DNA of 64,000 bases from Pseudohaliea sp964438205 (GCA_964438205.1 CAYTJQ010000003.1:1-64000), one strand, 5' to 3'. Shown: positions 1 to 8,994, counted from the first letter of the stretch. Numbers and translations: made by a program. The notes: a model not told the origin generated them from the sequence alone.

Positions 1-140
1 GACACCTACGCATCCTTCTGCGGCAAAAGCTCGACAGCCGCCATCTGCATCCCACGGCGCCGGCGTAATCCATGACGTAGGTAATGTTGCCTGCAATACA
101 AACAAATCGGTTGTCCCCGACAGCCGAAAGGAGTTTCGTC

Positions 141-275
141 ATGGCACAAGCAGCAGTACCCATTCTCAACATCCTGATCCTGGGGTCCTTCATGGCCTAC
201 GCTGTGTACCAGCTCCGCCAATCCGAGGCAGCGCTGACCCGGGTACGCATCGAAGACAGCGACGAGAGGCGCTGA
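141..275 (+). CDS. Small single-pass membrane protein, unknown
   Basis: A 44-residue protein with a hydrophobic segment at about residues 5-22, then a charged tail rich in Arg, Glu and Asp. I chose the ATG at 141 because AAAGGAG lies seven bases upstream; an in-frame ATG at 84 has no such site. The hydrophobic stretch followed by a polar cytoplasm-type tail suggests a single-pass inner-membrane peptide. I recognise no family. It stands alone, upstream of a convergent lipid kinase gene. The 140 bases before it hold no gene I can support. Confidence 0.55.
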   Translation: MAQAAVPILNILILGSFMAYAVYQLRQSEAALTRVRIEDSDERR

Positions 276-388
276 AGGCAAGCCGGCCGGCAGGAGCCGG
301 ACCATTCCGGGAGCATCCGCCAGCCGGAAGGTCTTGGCGTCACCCGCGCCTTGTCGCGGCTCGGCCTCTGGGGTCCCTCACGATCACG

Positions 389-1471
389 CTACAGCTTCAG
401 GAAGGTGAAGTCGCCGCCACGCTCCACCGTCACCGAGCCGTCGCGGCGCTGAACCCGGTGCAGCTCGCCGTCGAGGTTGAGCTCGCCGTCCAGGCTGAGC
501 GTCAGGTGACAGCCCCGGTGGCTGTGATAGCCCTCGGCTGCAGTCAGCGAAACGCCTGGCCGGCCGACGAGCAGCCGCGGCAGCTTACGGAGCAGGCATT
601 CGGCGTCGCCCCCGATCACCGTGCTTCTCACGGGACCCGCACCTTCGCCCCAGAACGGCCGCACGCCGTAGAACAACCGCGGCAGGCTGCTGACCAGAAG
701 CACTGAAGCAGGCGCTTTTTCAAGGACCGGATGGCCGTCCACGGCGAGGCAGAGCTGAACCGGCCGGTGAAAGCGGTGGTCGCCGCGGCTGAGGCCCCAG
801 ACAGTGCGCGCCACGGCGACGGCGAGCCCGGCGTTGTCGCGCAGGCCGCGGGCGTGGACCTTGCAATGCGCGTACTCGGTGCCCTGGATGACGGCGCCGG
901 CGCCCAGGAACATGCCGTAGGCATTGTCGCGGCCGTCCGCAAAGCGCACTCTCAGGATCGGCCGGATGAGCGCCTGGCACGCGCTCCTTTGCTGCCCCGC
1001 CGACCAGTCAAACAGTCGCCGGGCGGCCCTCGCCAGGCTGCCGCGGACGCCCAGCCGGTCCGCGGTCATGTTGGCCGTGCCGCCCGGCAACAGCGCGACG
1101 GGCAGTCGCCGCGGGAAGGGTTGCTGCTCCACCACCTCGCCGAGAACCCGGGCAACGGTGCCGTCCCCGCCGTTGATGGCCAGCACATGAATCCCGCGCC
1201 GGGCGAACTCGGCGAGGGCTTCGCGGACCTCCCCGCCGTGGCCGGTATCCAGGTGCGTGACATGGGAGTAACGCCGCGCAAGCGCCTCGAGGCGACTGAG
1301 CTGGCGACGGTTTCGACCGCTGTTGGCGTTGCTGAGCAATCCCAGGTGCAGGGTCCCCTCGCTCAGGGCCGCGGGCACCTCGCCCTGGACCGGGCTTTCA
1401 TCGAACGCGGGCAGTGGCCAGCGGGCGACGGCACCCCCAGCCAGCAGCTCCTTTGGTTCCGCGGCGGTCAT
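389..1471 (-). CDS. Diacylglycerol/sphingosine kinase-family lipid kinase
   Basis: A 360-residue protein of the DAGK catalytic (YegS/DgkB-like) family, which phosphorylates a lipid hydroxyl with ATP at the inner membrane. The N-terminal half shows the nucleotide-binding motif GGDGT (near residue 100) and the PGGTAN motif about 30 residues later, both hallmarks of the family. About 45 residues precede the domain. The start ATG overlaps the stop of the upstream membrane protein (ATGA), so the two are translationally coupled. Further upstream lie an ELM1-like protein and, divergently, a lipid acyltransferase and exporter, so a role in envelope lipid or lipid A metabolism is plausible. The exact lipid substrate cannot be read from sequence. 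Confidence 0.85.
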   Translation of the reverse strand: MTAAEPKELLAGGAVARWPLPAFDESPVQGEVPAALSEGTLHLGLLSNANSGRNRRQLSRLEALARRYSHVTHLDTGHGGEVREALAEFARRGIHVLAINGGDGTVARVLGEVVEQQPFPRRLPVALLPGGTANMTADRLGVRGSLARAARRLFDWSAGQQRSACQALIRPILRVRFADGRDNAYGMFLGAGAVIQGTEYAHCKVHARGLRDNAGLAVAVARTVWGLSRGDHRFHRPVQLCLAVDGHPVLEKAPASVLLVSSLPRLFYGVRPFWGEGAGPVRSTVIGGDAECLLRKLPRLLVGRPGVSLTAAEGYHSHRGCHLTLSLDGELNLDGELHRVQRRDGSVTVERGGDFTFLKL

Positions 1472-2115
1472 TTCGATCCCAGGGGCAGCGCGCCGCAGTC
1501 ATCCCGCGGGTCGCAAACCGGATCAACGCCTGCGGCCGGCGCCTCGCCCACGCTGACCAGTACAAACAGCAACGCATAGGCGTTCAGTTCGAGTAGCTCC
1601 TCGAGCAGGCGGTTCGGGATCGCCAAGTGTACCAGTCCCTTGTCCAGCGCAGCCGCCGCAAGTACCAGTCCCGTGGCCAGCGGCAGCAGGAGGCCAACGC
1701 CGCCGAAAAGAAAGCGGAGCAGTCGGGCCGGCTCCCGCTGCAAGCAATGAAGGAGCAGGTAGAGCACGTACCCGTAGCAGGCCGGGAACACCGCGTACTT
1801 GAGCAGGTAGGAGAGCTGGTGCAGCAGGCTGCCGGGGGCAATCCACGGCGAGAAGTCCGCCTCGCGGTAGCTGATCGCCAGCAGGGCCAGGGCCAGGGCG
1901 CCGAACAGCCGGCGGCCGAACTCATCCGGCGCCGTGGCCACACGGCGCAGGGCAAGCATGGCCGCCAGGGCGGTGAGCGCCAGCTGCCCGTACTCCAGCG
2001 GGCTGTTTTCCTGGTAAGCCGCCTCCAGGGATGCCCAGGGGAGCCGGGCGAGCAGCAGGTTCGCCGCGAGCAGGCCGGCCAGGGCGACAACCACGGCAAG
2101 CCGGCGCCTCAGCAC
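1468..2115 (-). CDS. Multi-pass inner-membrane protein, unknown
   Basis: About 215 residues with several hydrophobic segments (near 5-20, 40-55, 70-85, 105-125, 135-160 and 180-195), so a polytopic inner-membrane protein. The GTG at 2115 is preferred because it overlaps the stop of the preceding gene and places Arg-Arg-Arg directly before the first membrane segment; a GTG at 2151 would add 12 Pro/Arg-rich residues. It sits between the ELM1-like gene and the lipid kinase, with overlaps on both sides, so the three form one transcription unit. I do not recognise the family; a membrane partner of the lipid pathway is an inference from position only. Confidence 0.6.
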   Translation of the reverse strand: MLRRRLAVVVALAGLLAANLLLARLPWASLEAAYQENSPLEYGQLALTALAAMLALRRVATAPDEFGRRLFGALALALLAISYREADFSPWIAPGSLLHQLSYLLKYAVFPACYGYVLYLLLHCLQREPARLLRFLFGGVGLLLPLATGLVLAAAALDKGLVHLAIPNRLLEELLELNAYALLFVLVSVGEAPAAGVDPVCDPRDDCGALPLGSK

Positions 2116-3245
2116 GGCAGGGCCCGGCCGAGGAGGTCGCGGATGCGCCACAGCGCGCGGAGATCATCGGCGGCCGGCGCGCTTCGGATCGCGGGTTCGC
2201 AGGCGGAGGCGCCGTCGCGGTTCAGCCAGGCCGCCCGGCCGTCCGCGACCAGCTGGCGCTGGATAACAGCGATATCGCGCTGCATGTAGGCGGGGCCGAG
2301 CAGGTGTGCGAAGCGGTCACGGAGTGCGTGGTAGCGCAGCGACGCGCGCAGGCGCTGCAGGCGGGTCGCGCCGTCGGGCACGGACTCCGCGAGGTCGTAG
2401 ATGAAGAGCGGCTTGCCGGTCACGCTGGCTTCGGCCAGCATCGACACGCTCTCGCCCGTGGTGACCAGTCGGTCGGCCAGGCCGAGGAAGGCAAAATAGG
2501 GATTGGCAGCGGCCCCCTCCTGCCAGCGGTACACATAGCTCGGCACCGTGAGCTCGGCGCGGAAAGCCTCGAAGGTCTCCGGGGCCGTCCGCGCACTGTC
2601 GGTGACCAGCAGGGAGCCGCCTTCCGCCCTGGCCCGGTCGTTCACGAGGCGCCCTAGCTCGGCACCCTTGCGCGGATTGAACACGAAGGAACCGCTGTTG
2701 CCGCCGAGCAGTACCGCCGTTCTCGGCCCGGGCAGACCGGTGAACCGCGGTGCCCAGGCCGCCGCGTCCGCCGCCAGCCGTTCGCGGGTCACGCGGTGCA
2801 GGGGCAGGTCGATGACCAGCACGTTGTCACGTTCCGGCAGCGCGTACTGGGGCGTACTGATGACAAGGTCGAAAGCCTCGAGCGGTGCCCAGGGACGGCC
2901 CATGTGCACGAGGCGGGTGCGGCCCCGGGACTGCCGGCGGATCCAGCGCGCCACCGGTTCCATTTCCCGCCCGGCGCTGACGACCAGGTCGGGCCAGGGT
3001 GGCGCCAGCGGCGTGCTTCGGCGCCGGTCCACGCCCGCCAAGAGCAGGTTGCTGGACCGGGCAGCCACGATCTTCGGTAATAGTACCGGCGAGCGGTAGA
3101 CGACCCGTTTCCGGGCTGCGGGAAGGCCGAGTCGTTCCCCCAGGGCGAGGACCTGGTTATTGTCCCCCGCCCGGTCGCTCTGGAGCAGCCAAACCTCTGT
3201 TTCTAGGGGCTTTTCAAGGCTAGCGGCTGTCAGCGGTGCGGTCAT
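2109..3245 (-). CDS. ELM1/GtrOC1-family putative nucleoside-diphosphate-sugar epimerase-like protein
   Basis: A 378-residue protein matching the family named after mitochondrial fission protein ELM1, common in proteobacteria. Family members resemble GT-B glycosyltransferases and often sit among lipopolysaccharide genes. Visible features are the N-terminal stretch with LLQSDRAGDNNQV, a central TAVLLGGNSGSF segment typical of the second Rossmann-like half, and a C-terminal VTTGESVSMLAEA motif that resembles a sugar-nucleotide-binding loop. The ATG at 3245 is chosen because the upstream extension is proline-rich and atypical. It heads the minus-strand unit and is divergent from the lipid acyltransferase gene. 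Function is inferred from family and neighbours only. Confidence 0.75.
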   Translation of the reverse strand: MTAPLTAASLEKPLETEVWLLQSDRAGDNNQVLALGERLGLPAARKRVVYRSPVLLPKIVAARSSNLLLAGVDRRRSTPLAPPWPDLVVSAGREMEPVARWIRRQSRGRTRLVHMGRPWAPLEAFDLVISTPQYALPERDNVLVIDLPLHRVTRERLAADAAAWAPRFTGLPGPRTAVLLGGNSGSFVFNPRKGAELGRLVNDRARAEGGSLLVTDSARTAPETFEAFRAELTVPSYVYRWQEGAAANPYFAFLGLADRLVTTGESVSMLAEASVTGKPLFIYDLAESVPDGATRLQRLRASLRYHALRDRFAHLLGPAYMQRDIAVIQRQLVADGRAAWLNRDGASACEPAIRSAPAADDLRALWRIRDLLGRALPC

Positions 3246-3387
3246 GGGTACCCGGGTGATCGGTGTAGGTGGCGCCGAAGCTAGCCGAGGGGAGGGGCGC
3301 GGCAACCCCCCCCCGGGGTTTATCCGGCGCCACAACCCCCTTTGCTACCGTGCGCGCCGTGCAACCGACACCGACAAACCACTCGCC

Positions 3388-4302
3388 ATGACTGTCCGAA
3401 CGGCTGATCCCCGGTCCACCGGTGCCCGGTGGCGCCTCGGCGCCTGGCGCGCGCAGGCCTTCGCCCTCGCGACGTTCTGGGCCTGCGCGGGCCTTCTTCC
3501 ACCGCGCCTCGCCGCGGCGGCGGGAAGCCGGCTGTTTCGCTGGCTGGGACCCCTGACCCGGAAGCAGCGCTTCGTCGCGCGCAACCTCGAGCTCGCCTTT
3601 CCGGACCTCGGCACCGACGAACGCAACGCCATAGCCCGGGACGTCTGGAGCAACTTCGGCGCGGTGCTCGCAGAGTACCCGCACCTGGGCCGCTACGCGG
3701 TACCGGGCACGGACGCGCTGCAGACCGAGGTGCATCCGACGACCCGGGCGCTTCTCGACGAGGGCCGGCCGGCGGTCTTCGTCACGGCCCACCTCGCCAA
3801 CTGGGAGCTCCCGGGGCTCGCCCTCAGCCGCCTCGGCATCCCCTTGAGCGTGGTCTACGCGCCGCAGAGCAACCCCCACGTGGATGCCATGCTGCAGCGC
3901 CACCGCAGCGCCCTCGGCTGCGACTTCGTCGCGAAGACCGATTCCATCCGCACGCTGCTCGGCGCGCTGAAGGCGGGCCGCTCCGTGGGGCTCCTCCCGG
4001 ACCAGCGCACGGACTTCGGTGAACAGCTGCCCTTCTTCGGGCGGCCGGCCATGACCGCCATCAGCCCGGCCTGGCTCGCCCTGCGCCAGGGGTGCCCGCT
4101 GGTACCGGTGCGGGTGGAACGGCGTGCCCACGGGCGCTATCGCGTCCACGTGCTCGCCCCCATGGCAGGCGGCGACGCGTCCCGCGCCGGCGTCCTTGCC
4201 CTCAGCACGCGGCTGAATGCGCTTTTCGAAGCATGGATCCGCGAGCGCCCGGGGCAATGGCTCTGCATGCGCCGGCGCTGGCCCGGCCGCATCGAGGCCT
4301 GA
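3388..4302 (+). CDS. LpxL/HtrB-family lysophospholipid (lipid A) acyltransferase
   Basis: A 304-residue protein of the lauroyl/myristoyl acyltransferase family, which moves a secondary acyl chain from acyl-ACP onto a lipid A precursor or related lipid at the inner membrane. The catalytic-type motif HLANWE (near residue 134) corresponds to the family's H-x4-D/E signature, and the later LLPDQRTDFGEQLPFFGR block matches the conserved substrate-binding region. An amphipathic or membrane anchor lies at about residues 20-45. It is followed after two bases by an ABC exporter, so the pair are co-transcribed. The substrate could be lipid A or another glycolipid. Confidence 0.85.
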   Translation: MTVRTADPRSTGARWRLGAWRAQAFALATFWACAGLLPPRLAAAAGSRLFRWLGPLTRKQRFVARNLELAFPDLGTDERNAIARDVWSNFGAVLAEYPHLGRYAVPGTDALQTEVHPTTRALLDEGRPAVFVTAHLANWELPGLALSRLGIPLSVVYAPQSNPHVDAMLQRHRSALGCDFVAKTDSIRTLLGALKAGRSVGLLPDQRTDFGEQLPFFGRPAMTAISPAWLALRQGCPLVPVRVERRAHGRYRVHVLAPMAGGDASRAGVLALSTRLNALFEAWIRERPGQWLCMRRRWPGRIEA

Positions 4303-4304
4303 GC

Positions 4305-6047
4305 ATGCAGCTGCTCGGCGACATCTTCCGACGCTACCCGCTGCGCGCTGCGCTGCTGTTGGTCGCCCTGCTCCTCGCCAGCCTCGCCGAGGGCCTGGGC
4401 CTCGGCAGCCTCCTGCCCATGCTGACGGTGGCCGTAGAGGGCGAGGCCGGTGACGGCCCCGCCTACGCCGTCGTGCGTTGGCTGGCCGCCGCCGGTATCG
4501 AGCCCGAGCTCGGCCCGCTCCTGCTCCTGATACTCCTCGGCATCACGCTGAAGAGCGTGCTCCTGCTCCTCGCCCACAGCCAGGTCGGGACCACGGCGAC
4601 ACGCTTCGTGACGGCGCTGCGCCACGAGCTCCTGGAAAGCACGCTCGCCAGCTGCTGGGGACATTTCCTCAAGCTCCCCGGCGGAGCGCTCACCAACACC
4701 GTCAGTATGGAAACGCAGCGCGTCGCTAACGCCTTCCTGGCGGGTATCAACGCCGTGACCTTCCTGCTGCAGGCCCTGGTCTACGCCGCTGTGGCCCTCG
4801 CGATTTCCTGGCAGGCGACACTGGTGGGCCTGGCCGCGGGGGTCGTGGTCATCGGCGCCTGCGGCCTCCTCGTCGCCGCGTCGCGCCGCGCGGGGCACCG
4901 GCAGACGGCGTCCATGCGCGATCTTTCCGGCCAGCTCGCTGATATCCTGCTCTCCGCGCGGCCCCTGAAGGCCATGGGCCGGGAGAGCCTGGTGGAAACG
5001 GCGCTGGTCAGCGAGAACCGGCGCCTGGACCGGGCCCTGCGCCGGCAGGTGGTGAGCGCGGCGGCGCTGACCGCCGGCCAAGAGCAGCTCTTCGCCGTCG
5101 CCATTGTCGGCGGCCTGTACGTCGCCCTCGCGCCGCTGCAGATGCCTTTCCCGACGGTGCTGGTGCTCGTGCTGGTGCTCGGCAGAATGCTGGCCCAGCT
5201 GGGCAAGGTGCAAAAGGAATACCAGAAGCTCGCGATCGGCGAGAGCGCCTACCTGTCCTGCCGCGCTACCATCGCCGCGGCCCGCGCTGCGGCAGAGCGG
5301 GGCGGCACGCGGCCACCGCCCGCCCTGCGCGAAGGCATCACCCTGGCGGGCATCCGCTTCAGCTATGGCGACGCGCCCCTCTTCGACGGGCTGGCTATGC
5401 ACATCGCCGCCGGCACCCTGACCACCCTCATGGGGCCCTCGGGCTCGGGCAAGTCGACGCTCCTCGACCTGGTGCTGGGCTTTGCGACCCCCGAAGCGGG
5501 GCAGGTGCGCATCGACGGTCAGCCGCTCGCGGAGACTGCCCTCGCGGCATGGCGGCAGCAGATCGGCTATGTGCCGCAGGAGACCCACCTGCTCCATGAC
5601 AGCGTGCTGCACAACGTCACCCTGGGCGACCCGACCCTCGGCCCGGCAGACGCCGAGCGGGCACTGCGCGAGGCCGACGCCTGGGACCTCGTCGCCAGGC
5701 TCCCGGAGGGCCTGTCGCACGTGGTCGGTGAGCGCGGCGGGCGCCTCTCCGGCGGCCAGCGCCAGCGCATCCTCATCGCCCGGGCCCTCGCCCACAGCCC
5801 CCGGCTGCTGATCCTCGACGAGGCGACCAGCGCCCTCGACGACTTCAGCGAGGCGGCGATCTGCCGGACCCTCCAGCGCCTCAAGGGCCGACTGACGATC
5901 CTTGCTGTATCGCACCGGCCCGCTCTCGCCGAGATCGCCGACCGCGTGTACCGGCTGCCTGCGCCGGCCACGACCACGGCGGCCTTGACCGCGATCAAGG
6001 TTGCGCGGGATTGCCCGCCTGCCGATCGGGCAAATCCGGTACCCTGA
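4305..6047 (+). CDS. ABC exporter, permease-ATPase half transporter (MsbA-like)
   Basis: A 580-residue half transporter with an N-terminal membrane domain of six predicted helices (about 15-325) and a C-terminal ATPase. The ATPase shows Walker A GPSGSGKST (near residue 375), Q-loop VPQETHL, signature LSGGQRQR, Walker B LLILDEATSALD and an H-loop SHRP. This order is typical of type I lipid or multidrug exporters working as homodimers. The ATG at 4305 begins two bases after the acyltransferase stop; a much longer upstream extension in frame is only read-through over that gene. Pairing with an LpxL-type acyltransferase suggests export of a lipid or glycolipid, but substrate specificity is not visible. 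Confidence 0.85.
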   Translation: MQLLGDIFRRYPLRAALLLVALLLASLAEGLGLGSLLPMLTVAVEGEAGDGPAYAVVRWLAAAGIEPELGPLLLLILLGITLKSVLLLLAHSQVGTTATRFVTALRHELLESTLASCWGHFLKLPGGALTNTVSMETQRVANAFLAGINAVTFLLQALVYAAVALAISWQATLVGLAAGVVVIGACGLLVAASRRAGHRQTASMRDLSGQLADILLSARPLKAMGRESLVETALVSENRRLDRALRRQVVSAAALTAGQEQLFAVAIVGGLYVALAPLQMPFPTVLVLVLVLGRMLAQLGKVQKEYQKLAIGESAYLSCRATIAAARAAAERGGTRPPPALREGITLAGIRFSYGDAPLFDGLAMHIAAGTLTTLMGPSGSGKSTLLDLVLGFATPEAGQVRIDGQPLAETALAAWRQQIGYVPQETHLLHDSVLHNVTLGDPTLGPADAERALREADAWDLVARLPEGLSHVVGERGGRLSGGQRQRILIARALAHSPRLLILDEATSALDDFSEAAICRTLQRLKGRLTILAVSHRPALAEIADRVYRLPAPATTTAALTAIKVARDCPPADRANPVP

Positions 6048-6076
6048 ACCGATAGACGCCCACCGGAGGATTGACT

Positions 6077-6589
6077 GTGCTCGAAGAAGCTCTCACCAGC
6101 GCCGAACTCGGCATCTGCATCAAGGACGCGAGCCGGGCAGTGCTCGCACAGAATGACCGCTGCCGCAGCATCTGCGGCGACCGCAGCGGTGAAGTCTGCG
6201 AGGACGGCTGCATGGCCCTGCACCGCGACGACGACAGCCTGCAGTGGCCCGACTGGGGCACCACCGTGCACCGGAACGCCCGCATTGATGAGGGCCATTA
6301 CGACGTGACGCTCATCTGCAGCAGCGAGCGGGTCGTCACCCTGCTGCAGCCGCTCGAGAAAAAGTACGAAGAAGCCATGGCGTACTACCGGAAGCAGGAC
6401 CTCACGCCGCGGGAACTGGAAGTCGTTTCCCTGCTCCTGCGCGGCCGCAGCAACACGGAGATCACCGCCGAGCTCGGCATCAGCCATGCCACCCTGCGCA
6501 CGCACCTCAACCGCGTTTACAGCAAGCTGCGCGACCAGGGCATCGACACGCACTTCCTTCCCCGCCGGCGCACCGCGGCGGGCCAGTAG
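6077..6589 (+). CDS. LuxR-type regulator with N-terminal four-cysteine sensor domain
   Basis: A 170-residue protein. Residues about 105-160 form a LuxR/GerE helix-turn-helix (LTPRELEVVSLLLRGRSN..., then HATLRTHLNRVYSKL), so it binds DNA. The N-terminal 95 residues look like a PAS-type sensor fold carrying C29-x3-C33-x7-C41-x3-C45, plus C14. Such spacing could hold a metal or Fe-S cluster or act as a redox switch; this is inference. The start is taken as GTG 6077, six bases after GGAGGA; the TTG at 6071 lies directly on that site. It follows the ABC exporter by about 30 bases and ends before a hairpin terminator. Confidence 0.7.
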   Translation: MLEEALTSAELGICIKDASRAVLAQNDRCRSICGDRSGEVCEDGCMALHRDDDSLQWPDWGTTVHRNARIDEGHYDVTLICSSERVVTLLQPLEKKYEEAMAYYRKQDLTPRELEVVSLLLRGRSNTEITAELGISHATLRTHLNRVYSKLRDQGIDTHFLPRRRTAAGQ

Positions 6590-6621
6590 CGCCGCCGGCC
6601 CGCGCCCGGACGCCAACGAAA

Positions 6622-6647
6622 AGGCCGCTGCCTTCCGGTAGCGGCCT
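6622..6647. terminator. Hairpin between convergent genes
   Basis: A perfect 8-bp stem, AGGCCGCT at 6622-6629 and AGCGGCCT at 6640-6647, with a 10-base loop, lies between the convergent LuxR-type and SulP genes. There is an A-rich run just before it on the plus strand, which would read as a U tract for the minus-strand transcript, so it probably terminates the SulP operon and may serve both directions. Confidence 0.6.
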
Positions 6648-6667
6648 CTCGGTGAACCCGGGAAATG

Positions 6668-8320
6668 TCAGACCGGCAGAGGCGTTGCGCCGTTGGGTGC
6701 AGCATCGATACGGCCCCGCTCGAGGTCTTCGACCGCCTGGCGCACGGCGTCGATACGCTGTTTGAAGCGGGTATCCGCGGGCAGGTGATGGTCCGCATCA
6801 AGCCCGGCGAGGACACTTGAGACCTCTTCGCGCAGCCCGGTGACGTAGACATGCTTACCGGACTCGACGGCATCCGTCGCGATCGTTTCCACGGCCCGCG
6901 CCGCGGAGACATCCATGAAGGGCACGCTGGAGAAGTCGAGGATCAGCGCGGCGGCCCCACGGCCCTTGCGGGTCCGCTCGCGCACATGGTGGCCCAGGTC
7001 CGCCGCGGCGCCGAAGCTGAGCGGGCCGCCGAAGTCGAAGACCTGCACCAAGCCTTGGGCGCGCTTGAGCAGCGCCGCTTCTTCTTCCGAGTCCGGCTCG
7101 AACTGCATCTCGCGGATCGCCCGCGTCTGCTGTTCCGCAACTTGGCGGACAAAGGCCAGGGCCGCAAGCACCACGCCCACGCCGACGGCCGTGATCAGGT
7201 CGACGAAGACCGTGAGGCCTAGCACCAGCACCATGAGGGCGAGGTCCCAGCGCGGGCCGCGGTGCGCGTTCTTCAGGTAGCGCCAGTCGATGATGTCCCA
7301 GCCCACCTTGACCAGGATGCCGGCGAGGGCCGCGTGCGGGATCTTCGCCGCCAGCGGACCGAGGCCGAGCACGACGGCCAGCAGCAGCAGGGCGTGCAGC
7401 ATACCGGACAGGCGCGTGCGGCCGCCGGTGCGGATGTTGACCACCGTGCGCATGGTGGCGCCGGCGCCGGCAAGGGCACCGAAGAGGCCGGCCACGGTGT
7501 TGCCAATACCCTGGCCCACCAGTTCCCGGTTGGAGTCGTGCCGCGTACGGGTCATGTTGTCGGCGACGAGGGAAGTGAGCAGGGAGTCGATGGCGCCGAG
7601 CGCGGCGAGGATGACAGCCGCCTCCAGCACCAGGAACATGGCATCGCGATCGAACACCGGCAGGTGCAGGGTGGGCAGCGCGCTGGGGATGTCGCCGAGG
7701 ACCGGCGCCGACGGCAGCGCCAGGCCCAGGCACGTACATAGCACCAGCGCCGCCAGCGGCCCTGGCAGGTACTTGCCCCAGGTCGCCGGCCACAGGAACA
7801 CCGTGGCCAGGGCCACGGCACCGATCCCGGCGGCCGAGAGGTTCAGTCCGGACACGGCCGTCGGGATGTAGACCAGCGCAGGGATGGTGCCACCCGGCGG
7901 CTCACCGCCGATGAGGCGGCCGACCTGCAGGATGATGATGATCGCGCCGATACCGCTCATGAAGCCCGAAACCACCGGGTACGGCACGAGGCGTATGTAG
8001 TTGCCGAAGCCAAGGGCACCGAAAGCCACCTGGATCAGGCCGGCGAGGAAGATGGCCGTGAAGATCAACTCCGGACGACCGGACAGGCTGGCGGCGAGAC
8101 CCGCGACGACGACCACCATCGGGCCCGTGGGCCCGGAGATCTGCGACGCCGTGCCGCCGAAAAGCGCGGCGAAGAAGCCGACGAAGATCGCGCCGTAGAG
8201 GCCGGCGATCGGGCCGAGCCCCGAGGCCACACCGAGGGCGAGCGCCAGCGGGAGGGCGACGACCCCGGCGGTGACGCCGCCGTAGATATCGCCGCGCAGG
8301 TTGTTCAGTTCGAATCGCAT
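6668..8320 (-). CDS. SulP-family anion (bicarbonate/sulfate-type) transporter with STAS domain
   Basis: A 550-residue SulP/SLC26 transporter. The N-terminal membrane domain begins with the family block GGVTAGVVALPLALALGVASG, and GPTGPM follows near residue 65; the rest of the membrane part runs to about residue 390. A C-terminal STAS domain (about 420-530) contains LILDFSSVPFMDVSAARAV. SulP proteins carry sulfate, dicarboxylates, chloride or, as in BicA, bicarbonate with sodium. The carbonic anhydrase gene lies 17 bases upstream, which favours an inorganic-carbon role. ATG 8320 is chosen with GGGAG about six bases before it. Bicarbonate specificity is inferred from context. Confidence 0.85.
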   Translation of the reverse strand: MRFELNNLRGDIYGGVTAGVVALPLALALGVASGLGPIAGLYGAIFVGFFAALFGGTASQISGPTGPMVVVVAGLAASLSGRPELIFTAIFLAGLIQVAFGALGFGNYIRLVPYPVVSGFMSGIGAIIIILQVGRLIGGEPPGGTIPALVYIPTAVSGLNLSAAGIGAVALATVFLWPATWGKYLPGPLAALVLCTCLGLALPSAPVLGDIPSALPTLHLPVFDRDAMFLVLEAAVILAALGAIDSLLTSLVADNMTRTRHDSNRELVGQGIGNTVAGLFGALAGAGATMRTVVNIRTGGRTRLSGMLHALLLLAVVLGLGPLAAKIPHAALAGILVKVGWDIIDWRYLKNAHRGPRWDLALMVLVLGLTVFVDLITAVGVGVVLAALAFVRQVAEQQTRAIREMQFEPDSEEEAALLKRAQGLVQVFDFGGPLSFGAAADLGHHVRERTRKGRGAAALILDFSSVPFMDVSAARAVETIATDAVESGKHVYVTGLREEVSSVLAGLDADHHLPADTRFKQRIDAVRQAVEDLERGRIDAAPNGATPLPV

Positions 8321-8337
8321 CACGTTCTCCCGGGCGC

Positions 8338-8994
8338 TCAGGCGCTCGCTGCCGCGTTGCGCGCCGCGAGACGCTCGAAGCGCTCGGCGATCGGCATGAA
8401 AGTGTCGGTCTCGTCTTCGTAGCAGCTCACCTCACCGGTCTCGATGTCGTAGATCCAGCCGTGCAGCTGCAGCGTGCCGGCGCGGACCCGCGCGGCGACG
8501 ACCGGGTGCGTGCGCAGGTGCTGGAGCTGCTGCAGCACGTTCTCTCGGGTGAGCTCGTCGAGGTGCTCGGGCCCGCAGTGCCCGTGCCGGGCGCGCACCA
8601 CCTCGACGGCGCTGCGGGCGTGGTCCAGCCATTCCTTGACGTGCGGCAGGTCCTTGAGCGCTTCCGTGGCCAGGGCGCCTTTCATGGCGCCGCAGTCCGT
8701 GTGGCCGCAAACGACGATATGCTCGACGCCGAGCACGGCGACGGCATACTCGATGGACGCCGTTACGCCGCCGGCCTGGCTCACGTGGGGCGGGACGATG
8801 TTGCCCGCGTTGCGGCAGATGAACAGGTCGCCGGGCTTGGTCTGGGTGACCATGTTCGGATCAATCCGGGAATCGGCACAGGTGACGAGCAGGACTTCCG
8901 GGCTCTGCCCGTTGGCGAGCTCGCCGAAGAGTTCCTGGTGATCCGGGAAGACGTCGCGCTTGAACTTGAGAATACCGTCGACCACGTGGTCCAT
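8338..8994 (-). CDS. Beta-class carbonic anhydrase (first copy)
   Basis: A 218-residue zinc enzyme that interconverts CO2 and bicarbonate. Zinc ligands C39, H98 and C101 and the catalytic D41-R43 dyad are all present, in the contexts TCADSRID and CGHTDCGA. Length is usual for the beta class. ATG 8994 is chosen with GGAGG seven bases upstream. It leads a two-gene operon with a SulP transporter, and a LysR-type regulator is divergent on the other side of a 167-base spacer. The operon would supply or retain bicarbonate for carboxylases. A second copy with identical active-site spacing lies at 53397-54077. Confidence 0.92.
   Translation of the reverse strand: MDHVVDGILKFKRDVFPDHQELFGELANGQSPEVLLVTCADSRIDPNMVTQTKPGDLFICRNAGNIVPPHVSQAGGVTASIEYAVAVLGVEHIVVCGHTDCGAMKGALATEALKDLPHVKEWLDHARSAVEVVRARHGHCGPEHLDELTRENVLQQLQHLRTHPVVAARVRAGTLQLHGWIYDIETGEVSCYEDETDTFMPIAERFERLAARNAAASA

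Noticed and set aside
6..305. 99-codon open frame on the minus strand with several Cys
   Set aside because: It overlaps the plus-strand small membrane protein, which has a good ribosome site, and has no recognisable fold.
3304..3320. Run of nine C followed by GGGGTT as a phase-variation tract
   Set aside because: It is intergenic, in a GC-rich spacer, and forms a short hairpin; no sign that it controls a gene.
4137..5915. 592-codon open frame on the minus strand
   Set aside because: It is antisense to the ABC exporter, whose Walker and signature motifs are plain.
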